Notes: generated by a model from the letters alone, not told the origin. DNA of 64,000 nucleotides from Megaustenia siamemsis (GCA_032433765.1 JAVIAB010000024.1:17560648-17624647), one strand, 5' to 3'; shown: positions 46,177 to 57,839, counted from the stretch's first letter. Numbers and translations: made by a program.

Positions 46177-46715
46177 CTCTGAAACAGACAGCAGATGTTA
46201 TAAGAGAATCTGGCGTGCCAGTCTGAAACAGACAGCAGATGTCATAAGAGAATCTGGCGTGCCAGTCTGAAACAGACAGCAGATGTCATAAGAGAATCTG
46301 GCGTGCCAGTCTGAAACAGACAGCAGATGTCATAAGAGAATCTGGCGTGCCAGTCTGAAACAGACAGCAGATGTCATAAGAGAATCTGGCGTGCCAGTCT
46401 GAAACAGACAGCAGATGTCATAAGAGAATCTGGCGTGCCAGTCTGAAACAGACAGCAGATGTCATAAGAGAATCTGGCGTGCCAGTCTGAAACAGACAGC
46501 AGATGTCATAAGAGAATCTGGCGTGCCAGTCTGAAACAGACAGCAGATGTCATAAGAGAATCTGGCGTGCCAGTCTGAAACAGACAGCAGATGTCATAAG
46601 AGAATCTGGCGTGCCAGTCTGAAACAGACAGCAGATGTCATAAGAGAATCTGGCGTGCCAGTCTGAAAGAGACAGCAGATGTCATAAGAGAATCTGGCGT
46701 GCCAGTCTGAAAGAG
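46177..46715. repeat. 44-bp minisatellite, about 12 nearly identical copies
   Basis: Units containing gaaacagacagcagatgtca then agaatctggcgtgccagtct. Interior copies are identical by eye; only the edge units vary (gttataag, gaaagaga). Confidence 0.96.
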
Positions 46716-46828
46716 ACACAGCAGGAAAAAGAAAGTAGTGTTGTGTAATACCAACCACATCACAAACAGAATGTGTTGTTGATTATTGCAAAATATAGGA
46801 TAGGCACCAGCACTACAGTTATAGTTAG

Positions 46829-47250
46829 TCGAAGGCCCCGGTATCACTGCAAATGAATGAAAATCCATAATTTTTCAACTGTTTGTGCCAGTGGAATAGT
46901 CTGAATGAACATCTCATCTCATTGAAGGATCCTAACAAAGAAAGGCAGCTACACAGCTGCAGTCCTCATCATAGCAGCCACCGCACATGTGAAAGACATA
47001 AGCTAAGCAGCACAGAATGTGAATGCAGGTGAACTGTCTTTTGTCATACGATATCATCATTCATCGTAAGCAATCGGAATATCTAAATACAATCCGGATG
47101 AAAACCACATCTCAAGTTGTACAGAGAGCACTAAACTCAGTAGCTCCAGCAGCATGCTGGACTTGGAATATAAGAAAACTGCAGCAAGGAAGACTTTTCA
47201 GACAAGCCTCAACAGTTCCTGCCGCCTAATCGCCATATTGATCAGAAGTC
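46829..47250 (+). mobile_element. Family G repeat, copy 4
   Basis: ccccggtatcactgcaaatg to cgccatattgatcagaagtc; the longest readable copy with 2010-2440. Confidence 0.65.
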
Positions 47251-47452
47251 CACACCAGCACCATACTCCCCATATTCTCTATGTCATGGAGGGAACCTTT
47301 ACTTTTTTATGAGGAAGCTGTGATCTCTTGCTGACAATGAGATTCAAGGAGGAATATGAAGCAGTTCATGATAGACAAATGCTTTGTGACTGTATAAAGA
47401 AATTCTGCTAAAGAAGATTTAGTAAAGGTGAAAGTAAAGTTCATAATCTTAC

Positions 47453-47616
47453 CTTACTAGCTACCTTCCATGTTATTTTGTCACTTAAGTCTAGTCTCTG
47501 CTTCTGCCAATTCAAAAGAACAATACCACGATCGTCCAATAAACTGCAGCAGACGTCTCGCAGCTGGTGACATGTCAGTGACAGGTTACACAAGCTGAAG
47601 CTGTCCAGGTGCCGAG
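47453..47616 (-). CDS. FBXO30: FBXO30/40-like exon 4: second half of F-box
   Basis: 164-nt exon read from 47616 to 47453; acceptor gtgttatggcag, donor GTAAGA. With the one base carried over it reads IARHLDSFSLCNLSLTCHQL then RDVCCSLLDDRGIVLLNW. This completes the F-box that contacts SKP1 in SCF ubiquitin ligases and matches the family pattern FLDGFSLCQLS...LRDVC. It leaves in phase 0 after WKVASK. The upstream in-frame ATG (ATGGCAGCT) overlaps the splice acceptor and is not a start. Confidence 0.95.
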
Positions 47617-47859
47617 CTGCCATAACACATTAACAATGAAGTTACTAATTGTGACTGACCTTACAACAAAACTACTAACAATTAAGGTTTAATTAAAAAG
47701 GTCCATTTCCATAATAGGTGATGTCAACTGGGCGTTAAAGATGGTTTAAGTGGGCAATTATTGTGACAAAGAATGATGCCAAAATAAAGATTATGCATGA
47801 GGAGTTTAGTGAACTAGAAACATGAAAATCTAAAGAAATTAGGTTCAATACAAACATTG

Positions 47860-47990
47860 TTAACGCCAATGTTAAATCAGTTCTATTATATGGCTGTGAA
47901 ACATGGAGAATAACAAAAACATTAATCACGATAATACAGACTTTAATTTATGGATGCTTGCGCAGAATAAAAGGATGAAAATAGGAGGAC
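47860..47990 (+). mobile_element. LINE B-like fragment
   Basis: Text reading about VLLYGCETWRITKT then YGCLRRIKG, the post-RT region of a LINE; 130 bases only. Confidence 0.5.
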
Positions 47991-48000
47991 AAAATTACTA

Positions 48001-48589
48001 CTTAGATCTATAGGAAAGTATCAGATAAATACCAGTAGATATATATTTTTTATTTTGTTTGCTAGCTTTTACCTCTGATGAAGTCCCTAGAGACTAGGAA
48101 CTGAATTTTGGATATATAGTGGATATATAGAAAATAAAGACAATGGTAAATAGGACTAACAACCCTGAGTTAATGCCTTTGAAAGGTGGAAAACAACAAG
48201 AGACATAGAAACAAAGTTGAAGCATTCAAAATAAACTCTAAGGACTCAAATACTTGCTATAAATGGAACTTAATTCAAAACTAAACGAGGAAATTAGAGA
48301 AATCTCCAATCAACCACTAATACTTCAGTAATGTACAGAAAAGACGATGGTTCATCCGTTTGGACATGTGATGAGAAGACGGCTAAGCCTTAATGGGTAA
48401 GATAGAAAGTAAAGCGGCACTGGCATATGGGACCACACAACAGTGCTCAAGAAAAAGATACTAGACCCAGGGAGACACTGAGAAGAACATGATGAGAGAG
48501 GCAAAGCAGCAGGAATGAATGCTCAACAAATCTATGTCAATGAGAAAGAAGTTCATGCTATGGACCTAGGAACATGACAGACAGATTAG
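48001..48589. other. F-box intron, mixed LINE debris
   Basis: Contains scattered LINE-like words (gaagacggctaagccttaat) and a SINE-1-like scrap near 48395-48425. Nothing with clear limits. Confidence 0.35.
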
Positions 48590-48775
48590 AGGCCACAGAG
48601 TTGGATTTCTCAGAAGTACAGTGAAAGAACTAACTTGGCACAGCACAGAACATGCCTACCAGTAACTGAGCTGTGAACAGCCAATGGCTCACAAATAAAT
48701 GCATGAATCAGGGTCAGCAAACAACAGAGCTGATCAAGACCGTACTCCACCTTCCATCGGTGCCTCTGGAGACAA
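48590..48775 (+). repeat. LINE A scrap and family J repeat
   Basis: gattagaggccacagagttg (LINE A) followed by cttccatcggtgcctctgga (family J). Confidence 0.45.
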
Positions 48776-48789
48776 ACTAACCAGCAGGG

Positions 48790-49132
48790 GACTGGTTGGT
48801 CTCAAGGCAAGATGCCAGCCTTGAGACAGAGGGGTTGTAAGTTCAAATCCCAGCTGAACCAGTTGGGATTTTTATTTGTAATTTCTCTCTGCAGGAACCA
48901 CCCCTGGTCAGCAAGGAGACCCGGCTTGAAACGTCAATTACTCATCGACACAAAAAATATGAGTACCTCCGAAGTCTGAGTATCTGCCTGTGCGGCGAGG
49001 GAACCCTGTGCACATGGCTGCCAGGGAAAAATGGATTAACACGCAACATTCAGTTCCTTGTCTCTAGGGACTTCACCAGAGGTGAAAGCTGGCGAATGTC
49101 CCAAAAAAAAAAAAAAAAACAAAAAAAAAAAA
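48790..49132 (+). mobile_element. SINE-2, full length, poly(A) tail, 16-bp target duplication
   Basis: AAACTAACCAGCAGGG at 48774-48789 and 49133-49148. The head has tggtctcaaggcaagatg and gttcaaatccc (B box); the 3' end is an A-rich tail at 49103-49132. Best reference copy for the family. Confidence 0.94.
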
Positions 49133-49148
49133 AAACTAACCAGCAGGG

Positions 49149-49638
49149 ATGGAAGAGTAAAAGTAGGCAGATATGCCATGACTGATGTGTTGATTTAAAA
49201 GTCACAAATATCATGGCTTGCGGCAAACTAATGACACAACACATCCATGTCAACCTAAATAATTCCAAGTCACAAACTTCGTCTCTTGTAACTAAAAGAA
49301 ATCCAAAAACAGTGTTTTGCGACGTTGAATTTACTGACGCTTTAGCAATTGTTTTCACTAAACCCTTGTAATTCTCTTATTTAACTTCTGTGACTTCCTG
49401 GGCAAATTGCCCAAACAAACCATGTGTTGTAGACAAATTTTCATTAATTTTTTTACTGTTATTTCTATTTTTTTTTTTTATTCTGAAAAATGTCCTGGCC
49501 ACAGCATGTGGTAGTGAATGTGTTAACATTCTTTTATGAGCAGATGATGAAGAGAAAGAAGTAAACGCTGAGTGAATACTAAAGAAGACACGTCATATTA
49601 AGACACCAAAAAGTCACAGACATAATAACATAACATAC
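49149..49638. other. F-box intron before the exon 3 donor
   Basis: No gene or repeat recognised. Confidence 0.4.
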
Positions 49639-50398
49639 CTATCTGTCTCAAGATTTCAAAAGGCAGATCTATCAGACAGTGGTACAAATATGTTTCCCCA
49701 TCATCGCCATCTGCTTCCAGGTCATACCGAAAGAGCACCTTTGAGTCCCACTTATTAGCAGTATAAATGGTAGGCTGAACTCTCATAAAGTTAACAGTTT
49801 TACGCTTGACGTCTCTCTCCTGAGAGCATGAATGACTTTGAGCACCAGATTCTACAGAGTTATCAGTTGCCACAGCATCACTCTGAACATAATGTTGGCA
49901 GTCTAAGTTGATGCATTTCTCAACATTATTTAAATCGTCACAAACTGTTACTTCAGCATTAACCTCTGATTGACTTGCAAAATGTCTTCCCATTTCTCTG
50001 TCTAACTTTGCTAAACAACTTATGCTGGGTTGTTCTAACACCTTTTTGTGGGGAATATCTAAGTTATCAGTCAAATTAAAGCCATTTTCTGGTGATATAC
50101 TTCTTTGAATGTTACCATTAGAAGAATCATCTTTTCCACTGATCTGATCTGCTGGACTTACTAAAACATCTAAGGCACTATTTGGTTTGGATGCAGGATT
50201 ACTGTTGTCACAAGGAACAAGTATGGGCTGGACGGTACTGCGAAGGCCAAAACTCTCCTGCAACCATGAATGATATATAACTGTATTTGGTTGCACAGGT
50301 TCCATGCGGTGGAATGAAAATGTACAACCAAGATTAGCCAATGGACACCTCTGTTCCAGCCACCCACAGAAGCCAGTGTGAATTTCCAAATGAACATT
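49639..50398 (-). CDS. FBXO30: FBXO30/40-like exon 3: second zinc-binding motif, linker, first half of F-box
   Basis: 760-nt exon read from 50398 to 49639; acceptor tttacattcacag, donor GTATGT. It starts in phase 0 with NVHLEIHTGFCGWLEQRCPL, a strong FBXO30 match, followed by ANLGCTFSF. A long divergent Ser/Asp-rich linker precedes KVLFRYDLEADGDDGETYLY and then LIDLPFEILRQI, the first half of the F-box. It leaves in phase 1, so the F-box is split by an intron of about 2 kb. The linker is longer than in vertebrate FBXO30, which helps account for a total of about 798 residues against roughly 745 in human. Confidence 0.95.
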
Positions 50399-50599
50399 CT
50401 GTGAATGTAAATAACAGTCAAATCTTTGCAACTGATAAGATTAATCATATTTTAATAAATATCTGGTCTGAAATTATAACAATGTAGGGGGAAGGTGGGG
50501 CTTCAAGTCTCATGAATTAAAAGCCACACATGGCCTCTACAGAAATATGAAAATATGATAACTAAAACATTTGTTTTGTTAACATTTCTTTTCAGATAA

Positions 50600-51175
50600 T
50601 GAACATCATCATCATCATGTACCCTGCCGGTTGGCGTAGGCGATCATGTCCCTCCACAATCTTCTATCTACAGTGCATCGTATCAGTTCTGTTGTTGACT
50701 GTTTTCCATGCCATGACACCAAGCTATCCAGTATTTTCTCTCTTTGTCGTCCGCGATCTCTCTTTCCTTTTATTTTGCCAGTTGTAACCAAGTATTCCAA
50801 CTTTCCTCTTCTCATGATGTGCCTGAAAAATGTTGATTGCTTCTTTCTGATGTTTTTTAAGAGCTCCCTTTTTGTGTTGGCCTCTTTGAGAACTTCCTCA
50901 TTGGTCTTTTTATCTGTCCAGGGAACTTTCAACATTCTTCTGAGAAATCCCATCTCTGTGGCCTCTAATCGTCTTTTCATTTGTTTGTCTACTGTCCATG
51001 ATTCGCTTCCATAGGTCAGAATTGGTTCTATATAGCACCGATGAACTCTCTTTCTCATTTTTATTGACATAGATTTGTTGCATAAGATATTTTTCATTTT
51101 CTGAAATGCTATTTTGGCCTGAGCTATTCTGCTTTTTATTTCTGTGGTGCATCTCCCATCTGATGTAATTATGAT
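50600..51175 (-). mobile_element. LINE A 3' part
   Basis: Reverse copy with a long open frame: CTTEIKSRIAQAKIAFQKMK, VHRCYIEPILTYGSESWTVD, RRMLKVPWTDKKTNEEVLKE and IRCTVDRRLWRDMIAYANRQ. It ends at (ATG)n near 50606. The least damaged LINE A tail here. Confidence 0.9.
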
Positions 51176-51229
51176 AATGAACATATAAGTGAAAAAAGGG
51201 GAGCATTTTTCCAGTACTTTAATAATAAT

Positions 51230-51545
51230 TTTCTTTCCACATTTTGGATGTGTCTGATGTTGAAAAGGGGATTCAGTGCAGTCTCCGCACTGAAGGTTGG
51301 CTACCATTGAGCACCATTCTGCATCTCTTGCTTTGATGGTGCAGGTTGTCATAGGCTGACTTGTCCATCTTTTGATGTTACTAGTCCTTGTTAATCTTGG
51401 TCTGCCTCTTTTACCTTGTATTTTCCCTTCCAAGATTACTTTTAGTAGGCTGTTGTGTCTTTTAACATGCCCCAAAAATCTCATTTGTCTTGTTTGAATT
51501 GTGTTTAGTAGTACTCTTTTCATTTTTAGTTGTTTTAAGATTTCA
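51230..51545 (-). mobile_element. LINE D 3' end
   Basis: Reverse copy: KRVLLNTIQTRQMRFLGHVK and KIQGKRGRPRLTRTSNIKRW. It sits just upstream of LINE A in the same orientation, so a single open frame runs across both. That is a chimera, not a gene. Confidence 0.85.
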
Positions 51546-51599
51546 TCGCTTGTTTTCTTTAAATAAAATATATAATCATTTTATCTGAGCCAACCTCTG

Positions 51600-51712
51600 T
51601 GTTAGGTCTGACACTTGATAACAAGATCGTTGAACATTGAGAATCTACAATGTTTGCTCTGTGTACCATCTTTGGCTCAAAAGGACAATAGAAAAATAGA
51701 TAGATAGGTCAA
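51600..51712 (+). mobile_element. GATA-tailed retroposon end
   Basis: atctttggctcaaaaggaca then (ATAG)n: the shared tail of families E and F. Confidence 0.55.
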
Positions 51713-51839
51713 AAAAGCATGAAGAAATGAATTAGAATTAGAACAGAAAAGGCTGCAGGGCCCAGTGACTTTCAAAAAAAAAGAAAATGTAAATCCAAAT
51801 AATAAAAATAGGTCAAGATTTTCAAATCAATGTATTATC

Positions 51840-52250
51840 CACCCTTACTTAGGCATGTGAGAGCTGGAAAACAACTAAAGGAATAGAAATAAATTAGGTG
51901 CATTTGAAACAAAAAAAACCTCAGGAAAATACTTTGTATACCATGGAATGAGTTCAAGACTAGTGCAGAGATAAAAGAAATGGCCATGCATCCAAGAGTA
52001 TCATCTATAATTAAGAAAGGAAGTTGGCATATATTGGCCATGTAATGAGAAGAGATAACAAGGTGTTTACATAGCAAGCCTTCAAAAGGGAAACAGCAGG
52101 CAAAAGAAATGTTTAAATAAATAGAGAAACACAAAGAAGAATGCTGATATTTGAGGCAACAACAGCAGGAATCAGCTTCCTTGCTGAGATTGAGGCTTGT
52201 CAGAACAGGAACATGTGGCAAGATACATCATAGGTCCTGTGCAAAATTTG
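51840..52250 (+). mobile_element. LINE E 3' fragment, degenerate
   Basis: catgtgagagctggaaaaca, then tatattggccatgtaatgag; related to the reverse copy at 54534-55350. Confidence 0.6.
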
Positions 52251-52379
52251 ATGATACTGAAAAGATAACAAAGAATCATTGGAAATTGAGTTTTTTTATT
52301 TTTGTCCTAATGCTGTTTTCATATGAAAAGAAAATGGATAGATATCCACTATACTGAATTATAACTATGTATATTGATT

Positions 52380-52940
52380 AAGATGTTGACGGAAGATGTA
52401 CAAAAGAGGTGAGATGCAGAATGGATCAGGCAAAAGCAGCTTTCCAAAAAATGAGGAAGATACTATGCAATCCATTTTTGACAATAGAAACAAGAAAAAG
52501 AGTTCTTAAATGTTACGTAGAGCCAGTCTTAACATATGGATGCGAATCATGAACAATAGGACAACAGACAAGAAAATCACTGGAGTCTGTAGAAATGTGA
52601 TTTTACAGAAGAATGTTGAGAATACCATGGACAGCTAAGAAGAGTAATGAAGATGTTCTGAGAGAGGTCAAAGCAAAAAGAGAGCTAATTTCCAATATTA
52701 GGAAGAAACAATCATCATTTTTTGGCCATGTAATGAGAAGAAAACAACTGGAATATATTGTAACAACTGGAAAAACTGAGGGACGAAGAGATAGAGGAAG
52801 CAAAGAGAAAAAATAACAGACAGCTTAAGAAAATGGCTTGACAGAAGGTCAACAACAGAAATGATATGCCGAGATCAAAAGTTGTGGAGAGACATGATCA
52901 CCTATGCCAGCAGGCCCGGTACTTGATGATGATTATTGAT
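52380..52940 (+). mobile_element. LINE A 3' end (variant)
   Basis: RRMLRIPWTAKKSNEDVLRE and FFGHVMRRKQLEYIVTTGKT, frameshifted, ends tacttgatgatgattattga. Confidence 0.8.
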
Positions 52941-52959
52941 TAAAGAGCTCTGAATTATA

Positions 52960-53400
52960 ATTATTCATTTCATTCATTTTCCTCTTGGGCCGAAGGTGGC
53001 ACAAAGGGCAGAAGTCATAGTTCTCCACGATTGACTGCTTGTTCTTGGTTGTTTCTTTGTCCATGGTTGACCCTACCCTAGTAATTACCCGGTGTAGTGA
53101 TTCTCTTCGTCTGCCTTGTTTTCTTTTACCAGATGGTTTCCACAAGAATGCCTTACAGGGAAGTGTTTCTTCATTCATTCTTTGCACATGACCGATATTT
53201 CTAAAACCTACTTCTTATAAAACTCAACAGGTATTCTTGTTTTGATTCATCTCTTATCTGTTCATTTTAAATGTATTCTTTCCAGCTTATGTTTGAGATC
53301 CTACAAAGACATTTGTTTTCAAAGACATTTAATTTCCTATCTAAAGTCTTGGTGGATATCCAACTTTCCCATCCTGCAATGGTTATCCTTTAGCACTGAT
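52960..53400 (-). mobile_element. LINE E 3' end
   Basis: Reverse copy: ALPCKAF-like region reading KAFLWKPSGKRKQGRRRESL, then QSIVENYDFCPLCHLRPKRK. It ends in (ATGA)n at about 52965-52978. Confidence 0.7.
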
Positions 53401-53499
53401 TTCACACAGAAGTTGAACAGTATTATTATTATGTATATATATATTATTGTATTTCTATAAGTCAGTAAAACAAGGACACTCAATGTTTATCTTGAAAGA

Positions 53500-53885
53500 A
53501 GAAGACTGTAGGCTCTGATTATGAGATGGTATATAAGTATAGAGATGAAATGTGTTAGACAAATTACATAAAACAGTATAGAAATAGGATCAGAAATGAA
53601 GAACTGAGTAAAAGAGCTAGGAATAATTCCCACCATATAAGAAAGAAACAACAAATAAAATGGTCTGGATCTGTGGTTTGGTCAAGTTATAAGACAGAAA
53701 GCACAAAATCAAAAACACAACACTACGAGCCTTTAATAAACATTGGGAGAATATGAGGCCCAAGAACTGACCACGAAAAAGATGGATTGATGGAATTTTA
53801 GAAATACTAAAAAACATGACAGCAGCAGAGGCCAACAAAAGACCACACGCTATATCTCCCCCTCGACGCTGAAAGACAAATAAGG
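53500..53885 (+). mobile_element. LINE C 3' end
   Basis: Contains tagacaaattacataaaaca, agatggattgatggaatttt and tatatctccccctcgacgct; matches 63005-63293. Confidence 0.7.
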
Positions 53886-53954
53886 AAGGAAAGAAGAGGA
53901 AAGAAAGGAAAAAAGATATAAATATCCAACACACATCTTATGTAAACAGGAGTC

Positions 53955-54533
53955 ATGAGTGGACATTTTAAACATACATGGAGTCATGAGTGAACAGGTA
54001 ACACAGACAGTCAAATACATACTAGGGGTAATGTGTGGGCAGGTAACACAGACAGCCAAATACATCATGGAGTCATGAGAGGACAGGTAACACAGACAGT
54101 CAAATACATACTAGGGGTAATGTGTGGGCAGGTAACACAGACAGCCAAATACATCATGGAGTCATGAGAGGACAGGTAACACAGACAGTCAAATACATAC
54201 TAGGGGTAATGTGTGGGCAGGTAACACAGACAGCCAAATACATCATGGAGTCATGAGTGGACAGGTAACACAGACAGTCAAATACATACTAGGGGTAATG
54301 TGTGGGCAGGTAACACAGACAGCCAAATACATCATGGAGTCATGAGAGGACAGGTAACACAGACAGTCAAATACATCATGGAGTCATGAGAGGACAGGTA
54401 ACACAGACAGTCAAATACATCATGGAGTCATGAGAGGACAGGTAACACAGACAGTCAAATACATACTAGGGGTAATGTGTGGGCAGGTAACACAGACAGC
54501 CAAATACATCATGGAGTCATGAGAGGACAGGTA
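53955..54533. repeat. 44/46-bp two-variant minisatellite, main block
   Basis: All units share ggtaacacagacagtcaaat acat; two second halves alternate (catggagtcatgagaggaca and ctaggggtaatgtgtgggca). This makes an about 90-bp dimer for most of the array. Continues at 55352-55585 and 55866-55955 after insertions. Confidence 0.93.
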
Positions 54534-55350
54534 ACAATCTATCTATCTATTGATCTTTCGAGCCATAGCTGGCCCTTAGGGCGTAGACCAAGATACTCCT
54601 CTTATCTAATTTTTGTTCTAGTTTTCAATTCTTGTAAATATCTTTTATCAAATCTTGCCATTTGTCTCTGTTCTGTGCAAGCAGCTCTATCTCATTGAGG
54701 GAGCCGATTCCTGCTGCACTTGCCTCTCTCATCAATGTTCTTCTCAGTGTCTCTCTGGGTCTTCCTCTTACCTGTTGTTTCCCACATGAGGGCTTGCTTT
54801 GCCATGCGGTTATCTATCTATCTTTCGTTCACCCGAAGTATTGTCTATGTCAGCAATGTCATTTCCTGTATAAATTTTACTGTCTTTTGTAATTCTTGCA
54901 GTGGCCCATATAGTTTTGTCTGTAGTGTTGTATCTATGGACCATTAGATTTTCCTCAGTCTACTATATTCAGTGCAGTCTTGAAGTATGTGTTCAGCAGT
55001 CTGGGGCGCCTGTCCACATGTACAAGTAGTTGATGTGCCGATCTTGAATTTTGTATACATGTGACTATGGAGTTGATTGTGTCCTGTTCTGAGGTGTATA
55101 ATGATAACTTGTTCATATCTATTCATATTATGAAAGGGCTATTCGGTTATTATCTCTTCTCATCACATGTTCAACATATGACCATCGTCTTTTCTTTATT
55201 ACTGAAGATAGTGGTTGATTGGCAATTTCTCTAATTTCCTCATTTGTTTTGAATTCGTTCCACGCTATACCAAGTATTTTCCTTAAACATTTATTTTCGA
55301 ATGCGTTCAACTTTATTTATATGTCTCTTGTTGTTTTCCAGCTTTCACAC
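54534..55350 (-). mobile_element. LINE E 3' part inserted in the minisatellite
   Basis: Reverse copy: NAFENKCLRKILGIAWNEFK, TNEEIREIANQPLSSVIKKR and RWSYVEHVMRRDNNRIA, then HLRTGHNQLHSHMYTKFKIG and CTCGQAPQTAEHILQDCTEY (the Cys-rich C-terminus of such LINEs). Ends in (GATA)n at 54538. Confidence 0.85.
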
Positions 55351-55351
55351 A

Positions 55352-55587
55352 CAGGACAGGTAACACAGACAGCCAAATACATACTAGGGGTCATGTGTTG
55401 ACAGGTAACAGAAAGTCAAATACATAATAGGGGTCATGTGTTTACAGGTAACACAGACAGTCAAATACATAATAGGGGTCAGGTGTGGACAGGTAACACA
55501 GACAGTCTACATATTAGGGGTCATGTGTTTACAGGCAACACAGACAGCCAAATAAATAATAGGGGTCAGGTGTGGACACCTGTGGAC
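55352..55587. repeat. 44-bp minisatellite, second block
   Basis: aggtaacacagacagccaaa units with ataggggtcatgtgtttaca halves. Confidence 0.9.
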
Positions 55588-55667
55588 ACATGCTCCTTCT
55601 AGGAAAACCATCAATAAATGGAATAATCTCTTCAACCACATATACGGATTTCATGTTTCCCTCCCCA
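55588..55667 (-). pseudogene. Stray copy of F-box exon 2 coding sequence
   Basis: About 80 bases, roughly 94 percent identical by eye (about five mismatches) to 56824-56903 in exon 2 of the F-box gene, in the same orientation, 1236 bases apart. It starts acatgctccttctaggaaaa. It has no splice sites of its own and sits between a minisatellite block and a LINE tail. Confidence 0.9.
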
Positions 55668-55674
55668 GTTCCCC

Positions 55675-55866
55675 AGTGTGGATATTATCATCGGCTCCCT
55701 CAATGAGATAGAGCTGCTTGCACAGAACAGAGACAAATGGCGAGATTTTATAAAATATCTTTAAAAGAATTGAAAACTGCTAGAACAAAAATTCAGATAA
55801 GAGAAGGAGTATCTTGGTCTACACCCTATGGGCCGGCTACGGCTTGAAAGGTCAATAGATAGATAG
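55675..55866 (+). mobile_element. LINE E 3' terminus, forward
   Basis: Inverse of the end of the 54534-55350 copy: ctccctcaatgagatagagc to acggcttgaaaggtcaatag with an (ATAG)n tail. Confidence 0.85.
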
Positions 55867-55955
55867 TGTGGACAGGTAACTTAGACAGTCAAATACATAT
55901 TAGGGGTCATGTGTTTACAGGCAACACAGACAGCCAAATACATACAACAGGACTG
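55867..55955. repeat. 44-bp minisatellite, third block
   Basis: Two units after the forward LINE E tail. Confidence 0.85.
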
Positions 55956-56348
55956 CAACATGTTCAACAGTTGTGGAAGTAACACTAGCCAACAGAATTT
56001 ACCATCCATGCCAAGCTGTTTGGATTTCTACTCGATCCATGTAACCACTTTTGTTGAAGCCAAAAATTCCCCATATTCGCTCTACCACTTGTCACAGTAT
56101 GTTCCAAAATGCATCAGTAAATTCTGTTGATAAGGTCACTCTGGGTAAATTCTGTTGATACGGTCACTCTGAACACGCCCTACTAGCCTGCACTGGCAAC
56201 AGTTTCAAACCTCCTTAGCCGCTTCTTATGACATGCATGGCAGGTAACAGTGGTGCTATTCTTTTCTCCCCTCACTGTGGGAGCTCCAGTAGCCACACGG
56301 GGTAAGCTGTTTGGAAGTTTAGAGGAACTCTCAAACACAGCAACAAAC

Positions 56349-56402
<54 letters not shown>

Positions 56403-56572
56403 AGACTACCCTTGTAGACATTATGAAAAAGACAGCACTCAAGGAGAAAAACAGAAGTGGGTCACTGATTCTGATGCAAGAAGTCAGCTTTGAGTCATTG
56501 ACCAATTGAAAACCCAGGGTCTCTTAGCCTTCTCAGGAAGAGAGCTACGGCAAACATATACTTAAAGCTCAC
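55956..56572. other. F-box intron with poly(A) run
   Basis: About 48 A at 56352-56400; a family F-like scrap at 56210-56305 (cttatgacatgcatggcagg) and a family J scrap at 56450-56515. No exon. Confidence 0.5.
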
Positions 56573-57530
56573 CTTGAAATGCCATGGAAACTCATCTCTC
56601 CTGAAGTTTTGTGCACAGATGAAAGTGTACATGCTTGACGGCTTGATCACATACTTGTTAATGCACTCAATGTTGAGGCTAACACCCAGCATCTTGTGCA
56701 GGCAGATCTCATCATCCTTGCCATCACTGGCTTTGAGTCCCATCAGCTTGTGCAGTTGTGTACCTCCAATATCATGCAGTGTAGACTTTGACCTCTTGCT
56801 GGCATCACTACACCTATCTGAAGACATGCTCCTTCTAGGAAAACCATCAATAAATGGACTAATCTCTTCAACTACATCTACGGGTTTCATGTTTCCCTCT
56901 CCACTGTTTCCTGCACTTGTTTCAAGAGTTTTATTTACAAGAGGCTCAGACAAACATGACTGTTCTGGACTTGATAGAACTTCATCACTTGATTCCAAAG
57001 AAGAATGATGTCTTAGCAAAGATGTAGTCTCTAAGAAATCAGAATTTGTACTCGCAGTCTCTATTTTTCCATCTTGGATTCTCTGATCATCTATCTCTGA
57101 TGTTTCCAACAATCGACTCTGTGAGGATAAAACACCTGTAGTCATTTCTAAAGCAGCTGCCAGGCTATCTGCCGTTTCCTTGGTAACTCGATACAGTCTG
57201 CTGCGTATACTTTCTGTAAGTCCAGGATGAGATTTAGATAGGTCCCAAGGAGCATCAGAATCATCATCAGAAACAGTCTGGGATGTGCCCTCTGAGATGG
57301 CAAGATCTGAATCGAAAGATGTCCTCCAGTGCGGAAAAGGTGCTGCTGGGTATTTCTGGGTCAAGGAGTTTCGCAACGTGTGCCGTAATTTACGAGGCGC
57401 TCGTAATGAATCAATAAGCATCCGTTGATCTCTCATGGCAAGGCCAACATCCAATTGACCACATTCAAGGCAACTTTTTTCCTGAGGCAAAGGCATTCGT
57501 ACACCTTGCTCCCTTGCATGCATTGGCCAT
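56573..57530 (-). CDS. FBXO30: FBXO30/40-like exon 2: central region
   Basis: 958-nt exon read from 57530 to 56573; acceptor ccattggcag, donor GTGAGC. It joins in phase 2 to give EEWSRWPMHAREQG, as in FBXO30 (EW.RWP). Conserved blocks are LDVGLAMRDQRMLIDSL (family ALALQDQRML), a RVTKETADSLAAALEM segment, and MLGVSLNIECINKYVIKPSS then MYTFICAQNFRRDEFPWHFK near the end. Between them is a long Ser/Glu-rich, poorly conserved linker. It leaves in phase 0. A roughly 80-bp piece of this exon (56824-56903) has a diverged copy in the downstream intron at 55588-55667. Confidence 0.95.
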
Positions 57531-57839
57531 CTGCCAATGGAAGAAACAGAAAACAAGGCAAAAATAATGCTAGAAAGTAAATGAGCTTGAGTAAAACTAC
57601 TTTAATGAAGCATAAACACTGCCACAAATTGTTCAATGTGAGATCTATTGACCAACCATTCTGGCTCCAGCACTTACATCCTATGGTTGTGTTAATTGGC
57701 AGTCGGCGGCTCATAATCTAAACAAACACCTCACCTCAACCTCCTAGATGGTCTCCCTGGAGATAAACCATGTCAAAACAGGGTGCCTAACAGAGAAAAG
57801 GCTCATAGTATTCTCAACAATAGTGGGATTTAAAAGACA

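Noticed and set aside
49050..49358. 102-codon reverse frame with a phenylalanine run
   Set aside because: Antisense of the SINE-2 poly(A) tail and flanks.
50615..51523. 302-codon reverse-strand open frame
   Set aside because: Chimera of LINE D and LINE A tails; reads as post-reverse-transcriptase sequence, not a host gene.
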